A stretch of DNA of 64,000 nucleotides. Origin: Phlebopus portentosus (Eukaryota > Basidiomycota > Agaricomycetes > Boletales > Boletinellaceae). The notes beneath the pieces were generated by a model, which was given only the letters and a program-made list of their open reading frames with translations, ran no database searches and was not told the origin of the DNA. The position numbers and the translations under genes were made by a program. The stretch lies in contig JAYXKI010000016.1 in NCBI GenBank assembly GCA_037892935.1, positions 1,240,001-1,304,000 on the forward strand, written 5' to 3'. Shown piece by piece: positions 11,933 through 23,131 of this stretch; within the stretch, counting starts at the first letter, position 1, and each line of letters opens with the position of its first letter.

Positions 11933-12708
11933 TTCCTGAACTGATGAAAGGCTGTGAGCTGGAATATCAGTCTTGGCTGATTTGCGCGGTAGGGTCGCAG
12001 ACTCAAGTATGTTTTCGATGAAGGGAAATCGTCCGTGTTATATGTTTAGTTTTTGACGACTGATTTTATTTTATATGTTTTTTGATCGGACGGAATTTGA
12101 TGGATGATATTCGAGTTCGCAAGTGATCCGAGTCCGAATCGGACAGTGGGTTCGGAATTAAGACACGGATGGTATGGACAGAAAACATGTAATAGCTTTT
12201 CAAGACGTCGAATACGAATCAATACCTATGCATCGGTTTACTTTTCTCTCACCAGTCTGCCTCGAGGCTTGGCTAACTTTCAAATTATGAAAGATGGCCC
12301 GCCTTTGTTGCTAAATATACGATGAGCACCATATGGAAAAGGGACAAGAGTGATAACGTGACACCGGCCAGCGCATAGGAATCAAGGAAGAGACGCTTGG
12401 ATGGGCTTGAATTGCACTACTTTGCGCGAGGGGGCGGGCCAAGTTTGCCGACTGAAGCGAGACTTGGACGCACGCATATGAAACCAAATGAAGCGGGCTG
12501 ATCTGAGTCGTTCTAAGTATTCCATTTTGATGATTATGTACGGTATAACTTACTGTATATATATTCGGAGAATGACAAGACTACTACAAACTCCTCTTTG
12601 CGTTTTGCGTCCCTATCTTTTATTTCTTCCCCTTCGTCTCGGGCCCTTGCTAGGCCTCTGTTTCAAGTTTTTTTTTCTTTATTTGAAAGAAAGGAAAACA
12701 CGAAGAAG
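11933..12708. other. intergenic, upstream of the hexosaminidase gene
   Basis: No gene is supported. A TATATATATT run at 12555–12564 lies about 150 bases before the hexosaminidase start and may be its TATA element. A CT-rich tract follows it. Confidence 0.5.
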
Positions 12709-14670
12709 ATGAGAGCGACGACTCAGAGGATGAATACGCTCACGTGTCTCTCCTTTTCTTTACTCTTCTCCTCTCTCACTCTAACCAACGCTGCACTCTG
12801 GCCAATCCCTCGTCAACTCTCAACAGGCGACTCCCCTCTCCGTCTTTCAAATTCATTCTCAATTTCAACCGCTTTTGACTCGCCCCCGGTGGATTTGAGC
12901 GATGCGATCGCACGCACCTCAGAGCTTCTCAAGAACGATAAACTCGATCCGTTGACGGTCGACCATGGTGCTGCCCTCGCAAAGAATGCCTCTTCTGCCC
13001 CGGAACTCACGAGCCTCGTACTCTCCCTTGCTGATGGGAAAACCGCCCAGAATATTAGCGATGAAGCTATCAAGCCTGTTGGAGAACGAGATGAAGAGTA
13101 TACTCTGAGTATATCCAAGGACGGCGGGGAGGCAAAGATCCAGGCGAACTCAACTCTTGGGTTATTCAGAGGCTTGACGACATTTGGGCAACTTTGGTAT
13201 ACTGTAGACGATACGATATTTGCTTATGGCTTCCCGCTTGAGATAACAGATTCTCCGGCTTTCGTGAGTAGATTTGACTTTGAATAGATGAGGCAGTATT
13301 GAACCTTTTGTCCCTGTAGCCGTACAGAGGGTTCATGCTTGATACCGCTCGTAACTAGTAAGCACTCATCTTCGCTTATATTTCACGAACTGAGCTAATC
13401 AACCCGTATTTTAGCTTCCCAGTCTCCGATATCCAACGCACACTTGACGCCATGAGCTGGGTCAAACTGAATCAATTCCACTGGCACATCGTCGACTCCC
13501 AATCCTTCCCTCTCCAGGTTGCTGCCTTCCCAGAGCTCTCCGGATCTGCGGCGTACTCTTCCTCATCGGTCTACTCGGCGCAAGATGTATCCGACATCAT
13601 TTCCTACGCCGCCGCACGCGGGATTGACGTACTCGTTGAAGTTGATACGCCCGGACATACTTCGGCGATCGCCTCTTCCCACCCAGAGCACATCGCATGC
13701 GCTGAGAAAACGCCGTGGGCAACTTACGCTAACGAGCCTCCTGCAGGTCAACTGCGCTTCGCGTCGGACTCCACGACCAACTTCACTGTCTCTTTGCTTA
13801 GCGAGGTAGCAAAGTTGTTCCCTAGCAGCTTGTTCAGTACGGGAGGAGATGAGATCAACGTCCCGTGTTATGATGAAGACGAGGAGACGCAGCAGATCTT
13901 AAACCAGACTGGGAAGTCTCTGGAGGAGGCGCTTGATGCGTTCACGGAGGCATCGCATAATGCGATTAGAGGACTCGGGAAGACACCCGTTGTCTGGGAG
14001 GGTACGTAGTCTTCCTTCGCCAGCGAAACGACACATACTGATTATACATCTTTGTTTTGTTTTGCAGAAATGGTTCTCAGCCACAACGTGACTCTCGGAA
14101 ACGACACCATCATCATGGTATGGATCTCATCCGAGGATGTCCAAGGAGTTGCAGAGGCAGGATTCCGGATCGTCCACGCCGCCTCGGATTACTTCTACCT
14201 CGACTGTGGCGGTGGTGGATGGGTCGGAGCGAACATTGCCGGGTAGGCTTTCCCTTTTCCTCAAAGAAAGCTACGAATCGACTAATACGGTTATTATCTG
14301 ACCTAGAAATTCCTGGTGCGACCCCTTCAAAACCTGGCAAAAATCCTACTCCTTCGACCCCTTCGCGAACCTCACTTCTTCACAACAATCTCTCATCCTC
14401 GGTGGTGAGTCGCTCCTCTGGACAGAACAGTCCTCGCCGGAGAACCTGGACCCGATCGTCTGGCCCCGCGCGGCTAGTGCAGCGGAGATATACTGGACGG
14501 GCGCGACGCTTCCCGACGGGTCGGTGAGGAACGATGTGGAGGGTGTACGAGCTGCGTTGCCGAGGCTGCATGATATTGCGTATAGACTGAGGAAGAGGGG
14601 TATTAAGGCTATTGCCCTCCAGCCGGAGTGGTGCGCTAGGAGGCCCGGGGCGTGCGATATAGATGCATAA
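12709..14670 (+). CDS. secreted beta-N-acetylhexosaminidase, GH20
   Basis: Five exons (12709–13263, 13320–13357, 13415–14001, 14068–14242, 14307–14670) give 572 residues. A signal peptide (LTCLSFSLLFSSLTLTNA) precedes ALWPIPR, the usual start of mature fungal GH20 enzymes. The GH20-b N-terminal domain leads to the barrel: PYRGFMLDTARNYFPV, LNQFHWHIVDSQSFPL, DVLVEVDTPGHT and the catalytic pair in FSTGGDEIN, with Asp orienting the substrate acetamido group and Glu as acid. The end holds LGGESLLWTEQ, WPRAASAAEIYW and a Cys pair. Such enzymes remove terminal GlcNAc from chitin oligomers outside the cell. An in-frame ATG at 12730 would give a more standard signal peptide. The length is normal for the family. 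Confidence 0.92.
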
Positions 14671-15183
14671 TCGATACGTATGACGGAAAATGCGCACTTG
14701 CTTTGTATTGCTTTCCCTTACCTTTTCCGAGCACCTTTCAGTTTTTGGTTTTGGAATGGTTGTCATGTTTGCTCTTTCTGTTTTTTTGCCATTGCATGTC
14801 GGCAACTGCACATCGACACTCCCTTGAATACCCTTTTCTAGTAGTACTTAATAAATCACGGACCTGGGTTGGCACGCGTCGCATGAGCACCAGTGTTATT
14901 CATTGGTTACAATCGATATCAATATCGCCTGCTGAGAACAGAAAAAAATCATGCTCCTTGGTTGCGATTTTTTGACTAGAAAAGTTGCCCGGTCAGAAAA
15001 TTTCCCGGATGGCTTCGTAGAGTCGGATTGACAAAGTCTAACAAGGCATGCAAATCGGATCCCCATAAATATGTCTATGAAGGAATTGAATTCCACCACT
15101 AATATACACGACAATCTTACACCTATATTTTTCTTTTCTGCTCCTCTCATCAACAAAGAATTCCCAACGTCGCACAATCAATC
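14671..15183. other. intergenic between convergent genes
   Basis: The 3' flanks of the GH20 gene and of the short-chain dehydrogenase gene meet here. I see no further gene. Confidence 0.5.
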
Positions 15184-16640
15184 CTACAAGTTCGCCAAGT
15201 TCTCGCGCATGTAGTCCTCAAAGAGCGGCTTATACTGCGGGTGCCAGCGGCTCAGCGCAGGTCGTCCCTCCGCGACATCTCCAGCAGCCCAAAGCACCCT
15301 AAGCGCGTCTACGGCCGGACGCGTCTCGTTGTCCGGGCAGATGATGTAGAAGTCTCCCGCGCGGACTTTATCGAGCATGTACAGGACCGTTTCTTGTGGC
15401 GTCCACGCGCCTGCGGGTTTCTCCCTGCTCGCGGTAGACCCGCCGATACCGGTGAACGTCCACCCCGGGACGAAGAGGTGCGCGGTGAGCTTCACGCCGG
15501 GAGTCTCGCGCAGCTCGTGTGAGAGTTGTTCTGTGAGAGCCTTGACCGCTGCCTTGGATGCGTTGTACGCTGCGTTCCCAGGCGGGTTCGTGATCCCTTG
15601 CTTGGAGCCGGTGTTTATGATAACGGAGCTATTTGAAACGTGCACGGAAGGAAGGAAGGAAGGAAGGAAGTTCTGGGTTTTAAGAGTGCGGGAGGAAATG
15701 TGATAAGGCCAAAGGTACTCACGGATTCTCTTGTGCTATCATGGACTAAATATGGCGAAGTTCTTAGTAAGACGGTTGTTTTAAGATAGAAATAGCTGGG
15801 AAGGTACTCAGCACTCACCGGGACAAACGCGTGCTGAACATTCACAATACTATATCGTAGCACCAAAACAAGATATAAAAGTCAGCTCATAGAATAAGAT
15901 ATACTAATTAGAGAGTAAGGAATCGCACACACCCGAAGAGGTTAACGTCGAAGATCTTCTTCCAGTTATCAAGCCCGCTCCAGGAGCTGCCTCGGAGGCC
16001 AATGCCGGCGTTGTTCAGCAGCACGGCAACCTGTTGTACAACAGGAGTGGATATGTCAGACACGAATTATCGTCGTCCGTCCCCATCCCGTTAATTTGGG
16101 ATGGACGGAGACGACTGTTTCTTCCTTGTCTGGTTCTCACTCGCAAAAGAAGTAAAGGCTTAAGCCAGGCAAAGGGTGTGGGAGCCCGCAGCCCAGCCGC
16201 AGCCTATGCTCACCTCTCCCCATGTGTCAAGCACCTTTTCCTTCAGCTTTACGACGTCCTCGAAGTGACTAACGTCCGTTCGGACCACTAGCACATTTGC
16301 TTCGCCCGTTATAGCTGCAACTTCCTTCCCCGCTTCTTTGAGCTGCTCTTCGCTCACATCTGCAAGTGCAAGGCGTAGACCTTGTCTGAGCAATGCAAAT
16401 GCACAAAATCACAGCTAGTCAACAACCTAAGCGAGATAATCTCGATGAGTATTCGACTGACTTTGCCAACTCGATCGCAGCAGCGCGTCCGATACCTGAC
16501 GCTGCACCGGTAATGACCGCAACACGTCCGGCATGAATAACAGGATGAAGCTCCTTGTCAATCGGACTCATCGCTTCCTGCTTATACGGCGTCACGGGTG
16601 CCCTAAGGGGCGACACGCCTCGTCCATCCATGAACACCAT
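15184..16640 (-). CDS. short-chain dehydrogenase/reductase (SDR), NAD(P)-dependent
   Basis: Start ATG 16640. The first exon contains VAVITGAASGIGRAAAIELA, the TGxxxGIG cofactor loop. Later exons add RLALADVSEEQLKEAGKE, VVRTDVSHFEDV, an NNAGIGLRG segment after splicing, SVIINTGSKQGI and the active-site pattern YNASK with the preceding Ser/Thr. The ending (GDFYIICPDNETRPAVDA … WHPQYKPLFEDYMRENLANL) resembles a fungal SDR subgroup of unknown substrate. About five exons; stop at 15184–15186. One intron carries a GGAA repeat. Three CACGTG sites lie 150–360 bases upstream. The protein probably acts as a soluble oxidoreductase; substrate cannot be inferred. Confidence 0.88.
15646..15670. repeat. (GGAA)n microsatellite in an SDR intron
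   Basis: Six perfect GGAA units plus one base, just intronic of the exon encoding SVIINTG. Copy number is likely to vary between strains. Confidence 0.9.
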
Positions 16641-17460
16641 TTTACCGAAGTCGCGGAAATCAGAGAAAGAACAAGAAAGAGAGCGGAGAGAAAAGAGAAG
16701 ACAGTCTCGGTGGCGGTCAAGAAAATAAGGTCAGTATATATGCGCGGAATCGTAATGAAGAGTGATGGATTGCTCAAATGACGTGGATCACGTGTTCTGC
16801 CGGGGTACGAGAAAAACATTCCTTATTTCGACAAAACGCGCAGTTTTGCTGCTCAAAAACGGCCTGTGGGCTGCGCGAGAACGTAAGTGGTGCCGGTTCC
16901 ATTGCTGCACGTTCTGGAGCCAAGCATAAATTCGAGTTCGAGGGTCTCTTCTTTCGCCCAATGGGGATCACGTGTAGAGTATTCCCTTATACTCTCACGT
17001 GCGTCGGTGCTATCGGCCGATGGTGCTAACTTGAAACTGGTTGTTGGTATATATACTGTTATTTCTGAGCATAGAAAATGAAATATAATAAGTAGATCTG
17101 GTATCATCGTATGTACACCCATCAGCATCCTACACATGTATGCACGTATGAAACAAACCTCGTCGGTTCTGCCTTTTAGATTGGAGGGGCGAGAGATATT
17201 GGAGAGATGTCTGATTAAGAGATGAGACAGAAAAGCGAACACTCGGCGTCCAACATAGAATTAAAGAAACAGGGAAAGAGAATGGAAGAAAATATAATTA
17301 AGATTCAGCTGGGAGATATTCCATTCATACCATTACCCAGTTTCGTGAACGCACCATTGCGTTCTAAGTTCGCTGGTCCACAGAAGAAACCAAAAATCCG
17401 GATCCAGTTCGTTTACTCAAAATAAATCTCCTAGAGACGTGCCCACTGGGCGTAACTCCT
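16641..17460. other. intergenic, upstream of the SDR gene
   Basis: The spacer between the SDR start and the Vts1 stop, both on the minus strand. It holds three CACGTG sites listed separately and a CCAAT word near 16958. No gene is supported. Confidence 0.5.
16789..17001. promoter_or_regulatory. three CACGTG E-box sites upstream of the SDR gene
   Basis: CACGTG occurs at 16789–16794, 16969–16974 and 16996–17001; the first two share the longer word GGATCACGTGT. CACGTG is the palindromic target of bHLH factors of the Cbf1/Pho4 type. Their position upstream of the SDR start suggests regulation of that gene; this is inference from motif and place. Confidence 0.4.
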
Positions 17461-19694
17461 TCATCCAGAAGACGGCGCACCCTCGCCGTTGTCTGCGCTG
17501 TCAAACTTTGCCGCCGCCGTATCGCCGCCGGAGCTCGAGCTGGTCGGCATTTCGATTCCCATCTTGTGCCTCACCGTCTCGAAAGTCTTCAGCATCTTCC
17601 TTCTCGCCCCGAGTGCAGCTACGCCCTTCGCCTCGAGAGCGGCTTCGTCCATAACTACCATCTCGCGCCACGCCATACCCTCGAAGTTCGGAGTGTACTT
17701 ATGCAGTCTCAGACTTCTCAACCACGCCGGCACATCATTTAAGAGCGACGGATCGACATCGTCCTCCTTATCCTTTCCGTCCCGTCCGTTGTTGCTCCGA
17801 CTGCCGCTACCGCCGGATCCGCCGCCCATACGCGACGGGCCACGGGTGTTGTTCCGGCCATTCATGTTGTTGAGCAGCGCAGCCTGTGCTCCGAAACCTA
17901 ATCCGGGCTGCATGAACCCGCCCGCGGCCATCTGTGCCTGGAGCAAGGCCTGCATCTGGACATCCGGCATGCCCATGTTGAGACCCATCATATTCATATT
18001 CAGCTGCTGCATCTGCAGCGGAGTCAATTGTCCCATCTGCGCTGCAGCCATCAACTGCTGTATCGTCGCCATGTTGCCCAACCCACCCATGTTTGATAGA
18101 CCAGGAGATGGGATACCGAGACCAAAGGCGTTGTTCATGTTCATCGCTGCCATTCCTCCATCATCGCTACCTCCAAATCGACCAGAAGAGACGTTGGAAA
18201 GAGCCGGGCTACGCAACGACGAATTGTTCGCCCAGCCTTGAGGACGACCGTTACGATGCGGGCCAGCGTTAATGACGTTCCCATCGTCGCCATAAATAGC
18301 ATTGTTCGCATTGCTCGCAGAAGGCCCGTTCTGCATGGCGTTCGCGCCATTTTCGTTTCCAGTGCCCTTTGACGGGCGTCGGAACTTTTTCGCGTCATCC
18401 AGACTAAAGCGACCACCGGAATTGCCGACCTGCCACGAGGCCAGTTTCGCAGCAGCAGCGTCGAGGTTCTGACCACCGTTATTTTGTTTTTCGACATTGA
18501 ACATTAAATCGTGCGGAGTGTTCACCATACTTGCCCAGTTGCCGCCCACCATTGGGCTAAGCTGCGCCTCGAGACTTTCGCCATCTGCAGTCTCTCTATT
18601 GAGACGAGGAGAGCGTAAAAGACCACTGAAGTCAGTGCTTTTCGGGCGCGCGCTGTTTATCGTCGAAGTAGATGTAGGAATAGTTATTTCCTGAGCTCCA
18701 TCGCTATCCGTCATGCGCTCCGCAACCTGACCAAGCGAACTAGCACCTGAACCACCCCAAACATTGCTACCTGCTGCGCCAGCAAGTGCAGGGGCAGAAA
18801 TGCGATGGGCAGCGTTCGCCTTAAGTTTTGCACGCTGCTGAGCCAATGTCGCAGCTCCATCACTGTTTCCGGAGTTTGCCGCAGAATCGGGAGAAAGGAA
18901 CGAGGACGAACTGGGCTCCACCGCAAGGGACTGACGATTCGCCGATAGATTTCCACTGAAGTTGCGTGCGGAAGGCGAAGATGGCATGTTCGACTTCAGT
19001 CCGGGAGACTTCAGGCCCATCGATGCAAGTTTCGCTTCCATCTGGCTCTGCATCGACCCTCCCGCGTTTGGACTGAGAAGAGCAGTCATTGGATCTGCTC
19101 TGGCCATTTGCTGAAGAACCGTAATGAAAAATCGGATCTGTACTTGCGTCGAATGCTGCAGAAGACTATACAAAGCCGCCGTGCGCTCGGCCTCGGAGAG
19201 AACACGGAACCCTAGCCCTCACATTAAAACCTTGCGCATATAAATGAGTTAAGATACTTACATTGCTCAATTGCACTGAGCTCCTCCTTGAAGTTCACAT
19301 CCAGAGAGGCAGCTGCCATTTCTTCCTGTGATACCGTGAGACATTCGCATGAATTATAGGAAAAGATCCGAAGTCTACTTACCAAGGTAGCTTCGTAGTT
19401 TTGAAGGTTTTCAAACCATTGATCAATCGCCTCAGCTATGCGTTCATCAGAAGAGCTATTAATAACGGGAAACAGGGCAGAAATCGAACCTTCAGGGGTC
19501 TGGAACATGCCTGAGTTACCAAGAAGTTCGCTGGTGGGACGGCCCGTACCAGGACGAGGCGACGCGGGAGGATTAAGGTTGATAGGAGCAGGACGATGGG
19601 ATGAAGGTCCCATGGATGCTCTTGCATTGGTCTTGGAAGTTCCGTTTGGTGCCGGAGAAGGGCTAGGGCTAGTCGATGGTGGACGAAGAGACAT
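17461..19694 (-). CDS. VTS1: Vts1/Smaug-type RNA-binding SAM protein
   Basis: Exon 1 (19383–19694) encodes a Ser/Pro-rich start and ALFPVINSSSDERIAEAIDQ, followed in the next exons by NFKEELSAIEQ and YSLLQHSTQVQIRFFITVLQ, the conserved N-terminal region shared with Smaug. A long low-complexity middle (Asn/Gly/Ser, Met-Gln-rich) leads to a C-terminal SAM domain: DVPAWLRSLRLHKYTPNFEG, then WREMVVMDEAALEAKGVAAL and GARRKMLKTFETVRHKMGI. In yeast Vts1 this domain binds hairpins with a CNGG loop and recruits the Ccr4–Not deadenylase. The basic GARRK stretch that contacts RNA is present. The length fits fungal Vts1. The assignment is firm. Confidence 0.92.
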
Positions 19695-21265
19695 TATAGC
19701 TATTCAGCTGAATTCGTCGCGAATGTTTAGAAAGAAAGACAGGGTTGGCGATCTGGCGCGGGGAGAAGAAGATACGCTAGTCTGTGCTAAGTGTGTCCTG
19801 AAATGCCGACGTCGAGTCGGCGAAGGCTACTGAGTAGAAAGTGTGAGAGCGATGATGTTGCCTGCCGCTATGGACGCGGTCTCCTACGTCGACTCCGAGA
19901 AAAAGAGACGAAGGAAGAGGACGAAGCTGTAGCCTAGACAAGACCAGCGGGCCTGCCGGTCTAGTGAAAGACAAATACGAATGTGTGCTGGCCGCAAGAC
20001 ACGACGAGGACGAGGATGATGAGGATGATGAGGATGGAGGACAAGGGGAGGATGGAGAACAGAAGAGGACTTGTCACAAGGGCTGGCATCCTCATTTCGC
20101 TTGCGTGACTTTCTTGCCTTTTCTGGTTGCCGCGCCACCGAACCTGGGATCGATTTTCCCTTCGTCCCATCATGATCGCCTTTTTCTCCTCCGCCTAATC
20201 GTCTTTCTTCTCGCATCTTTGCTCAAAGATGGCAGTGACCATCTTCAGGTTCATCATCTGATCATCCCAGATTTTTTTATAGTGGACCTGCGTTTTTGGA
20301 ATTATTCTTGGCTTTTTTTTTTTCGAACCAAGCATTTCGTTCGCCAGGAGCTGCGGAAGAACTTGCAGCGCACCGCCGGCCGCAAATATGCTGCGCTTGT
20401 CTCGAGGCGTGACCTCGAGGAGGGTCACTGCTCTCCGCCAGACATCATAATCATCTGGAATGTAGCACGATCAAACCTTCTCAAACCCGTCTGGACGTGT
20501 TCCGAGCAGTCCCCGAACTGATAGGTACCTGTTTCCTTGTGAGCGTGGCCCGTTGATAACTAGCCAATTTTGCTCCTCAAGAACATCTCTACAGGTTCTT
20601 GGCTATGCTATGAAGTATGGCCTACCGACCCTTGGCGCGTTCAATGTCGCACAGTTCACGGTTGTTCACTTCCGCGTCTGTATGGTGGCAGCGTAATATA
20701 AGATCCAAGATTCTTCCAGCGCTAATCCAGTAGCTGCATGCGGGTCCGCGTACCTTTATTAGTCGCACTTGTCGTCAAAGCGATGGATTGCAATATTTGT
20801 TGACCTCTTCGCCGCAGAAGTCTTTGCGTCTGCTTATAGCGCCATTGTTAATTCATCTCCGAGTCGTTCACCGTGTCTTCATACCCAGGGAATTAAGGAG
20901 GCCGTCTGCAGTATTACTAGTGGTAGTAGCGTTCTCCCGTGATGGAAGTAACTGACTGGTTTTTCAGCCAGACGAGACAGCTAGTTAGAATTCAGTGCCA
21001 GTTCCTTGTTCATGTTCTTCAGTTCGGCAATAGGCGAAGCGTTACGAACACACTCTTGTCCCGAATAAGAGTATGCGATTTCGTATGGAAATGCGATAAA
21101 TACAAGTATCTAATAACATTTGCAGTGTCGAGGCGGCTTGTTCCGAGAGGAATGGCTATTCAGGATGACAAATCAATGTGCAAATTGGAGGGACTCAATT
21201 CATACACATAATGGTAAGTAAAGACGAGGGATGGTTCGTACTTGTGCTGCCCTAAAAATTATTGA
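19695..21265. other. long intergenic region upstream of VTS1
   Basis: The largest spacer in the left half. It includes a GA-rich triplet repeat (GAGGAT/GATGAG type) near 20003–20040. A plus-strand open frame at 19964–20521 and a minus-strand one at 20195–20428 have no domain and read like chance frames. It may hold a long VTS1 5' leader. Confidence 0.45.
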
Positions 21266-22906
21266 TCAACGAATATAGTCTTCCACTTCAACCTCCAACC
21301 GCACATCCGTCTGGATATCAGCCTCACTAATTCTCGTGCGCAGCCACTCAGCCAGCTCAGCGGGTTCATAATGCAGGTCTTCGGAGTTTCGCGTGTATTC
21401 CAAGAATACCAATTTCTTAATTGCTGGATACTCCGTCACCGCTCCCGGACTTATCGCATCTTCATCATCGATTTCATTATTGGAACGAGAATGGGGTTCC
21501 TGCTGCTGAACTCCGGGTCGCTCAAGAAGAAAGCCATTGGTGTTGGCTCCGAGGAAAGGACTGATGTGTCTTAAGATTTTCTCCCACTGTTGGTCTCGAG
21601 AGAATCTCTGGTTGTTGAACAAAGATCTCAGGGCGATGACGGGGTGCGAGACATGCACTTTGACGACCTCCAAACATTCATGCCTCACCCCGACCCAGCT
21701 ATCCCGCTCCCAGTCCCCCAGATAGAAATACTCAAGAAACTTTAATCCTCGGGCACTTCTCAACATCTTGCGAGCGAGCGAAATAGAGACGTTGGAGCCT
21801 TCTCCGAGATGTAGGCAGCGAAGCGCGGGTTTGGGTGCGTCCCAGAAGGAGAATGCTAGCTCGCGATGGTCAAAGTAAGCCCAGATACTGCCTAAGCTGA
21901 GACAAGTGAGAGTGGAGGAGATGCGCCATTGCGAGATGAAGAGCAGGTCGTCCCGGAAAGCGCGCCGGATTTTGAGGTGCGTTAGCTCGGGGAAGAAACT
22001 ATCCGGGCTATTGTTGTCTTCACGCGAATCTTGAACTTGAGTTTCTGCTGGAGGCATTGGTAGTTCAGCCAAAGGAATGTACCCAGCCAACTTGAGTACG
22101 CGCAGCTTAGACCTCGCGGAAGAAATAAGTTGATAGAAAGGATGATCCGGTTGCCTCTCGAAGCCTCCCCCGGTAGAATCCCATTCAAAATGCCTCAACT
22201 CAGCCGTTGGGATCGCTCCTACGATCATCCGCTCTCGCTCTCGAAACTCTCTTGATGTAGCATTCCATGAAAGATGGAACGACGCTAGATGTGGCGTACG
22301 TGATAGAATCCGCACTGCTGCGCTAGCGAACTCGGTGCTCGCTGCAGGATAGGTAAAGAACACACCGACGATTGTGATGTGGCGTGTCCATCTTCCCGGA
22401 CTTTCATACACTTTTGAACTTTCGAGCGTCTCTGCGAGACGACATGCGTATCTGGGATCACAAATATACAGTTTTTCAAAGAGGTACTCGCAGACGAGAT
22501 AGTTAAACGTCCGGCAGACGAGGGCGATTGATCGTTTCGTGCCGATTTGGCTGAATGTCTCAACAGCGGACTGCATGTGACATTCTTTGCGGTGATAGAG
22601 GACGGGTGTAAGAGGAGCGTCATTCTTCAAGCATATAGGTCGGTCATCCACCGAGTCGGCGCCTCGAAGTCTAGATTCATTATAAACCAAAGCAGGCAAG
22701 CTTGTCGCTGTGGCGTGTCGAATGATCATCCTCCATATTTCGGGAGGTAGGCGACCAACGCCCGTCATCGTGAAGCGCATATACTCACGTCCTTCGTAGT
22801 CTTGGTAGGATTGAATATTGGTGCAAAACAGACGAACAGTTTCGTATTCTGTTATACGCGGAACAAACGAGCCCCTTTTCGAGCCCCTTTGCATGCATTT
22901 ATCCAT
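21266..22906 (-). CDS. F-box protein (basidiomycete type)
   Basis: A single uninterrupted frame of about 545 residues. The F-box-like segment is VGRLPPEIWRMIIRHAT, followed by IALVCRTFNYLVCEYLFEKL. The C-terminal two thirds contain irregular leucine-rich units (LTHLKIRRAF, STLTCLSLGSIWAYF, PALRCLHLGE) and an acidic linker before the end EDYIR. It probably serves as a Skp1-binding substrate adaptor. Candidate ATG codons are 22906, 22894 and 22780. The last lies just before the F-box and downstream of a strong donor word GTGAGT, so an intron in the 5' leader and a start at 22780 are possible. Confidence 0.75.
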   Translation of the reverse strand: MDKCMQRGSKRGSFVPRITEYETVRLFCTNIQSYQDYEGREYMRFTMTGVGRLPPEIWRMIIRHATATSLPALVYNESRLRGADSVDDRPICLKNDAPLTPVLYHRKECHMQSAVETFSQIGTKRSIALVCRTFNYLVCEYLFEKLYICDPRYACRLAETLESSKVYESPGRWTRHITIVGVFFTYPAASTEFASAAVRILSRTPHLASFHLSWNATSREFRERERMIVGAIPTAELRHFEWDSTGGGFERQPDHPFYQLISSARSKLRVLKLAGYIPLAELPMPPAETQVQDSREDNNSPDSFFPELTHLKIRRAFRDDLLFISQWRISSTLTCLSLGSIWAYFDHRELAFSFWDAPKPALRCLHLGEGSNVSISLARKMLRSARGLKFLEYFYLGDWERDSWVGVRHECLEVVKVHVSHPVIALRSLFNNQRFSRDQQWEKILRHISPFLGANTNGFLLERPGVQQQEPHSRSNNEIDDEDAISPGAVTEYPAIKKLVFLEYTRNSEDLHYEPAELAEWLRTRISEADIQTDVRLEVEVEDYIR

Positions 22907-23131
22907 TGCGTTTTGAGCCCTCGGCAAGAACCTCAGCCATTGCCCGGGATGAACGAATTTGGTTTAGCCGTCTTTCACATGGATAAGTATTTTGCGAGTG
23001 GATGCCGTAAGAGAATACAATTTGAACGGAGATCCGTTACTAGTACGCAAAAAAGATAGACATATTGTAAATAATGAAAGAAATTACCGAAGGGAGTGTA
23101 CATGTGTCTTTCCTCAAGAAGACCGTGGCAC

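Noticed and set aside
20195..20428. 77-codon minus-strand frame (TLLEVTPRDKRSIFAAGG)
   Set aside because: It looks mildly protein-like but I could not find a start exon or a family; the only nearby ATG frame stops at once.
19964..20521. 185-codon plus-strand frame with an Asp/Glu-rich start
   Set aside because: The acidic part is a GAG/GAT triplet repeat and the rest has no domain or splice signals; it lies upstream of VTS1 and is likely chance.
22750..22927. TTG start at 22927 for the third F-box gene
   Set aside because: Nuclear genes in fungi start at ATG; the first in-frame ATG is 22906.
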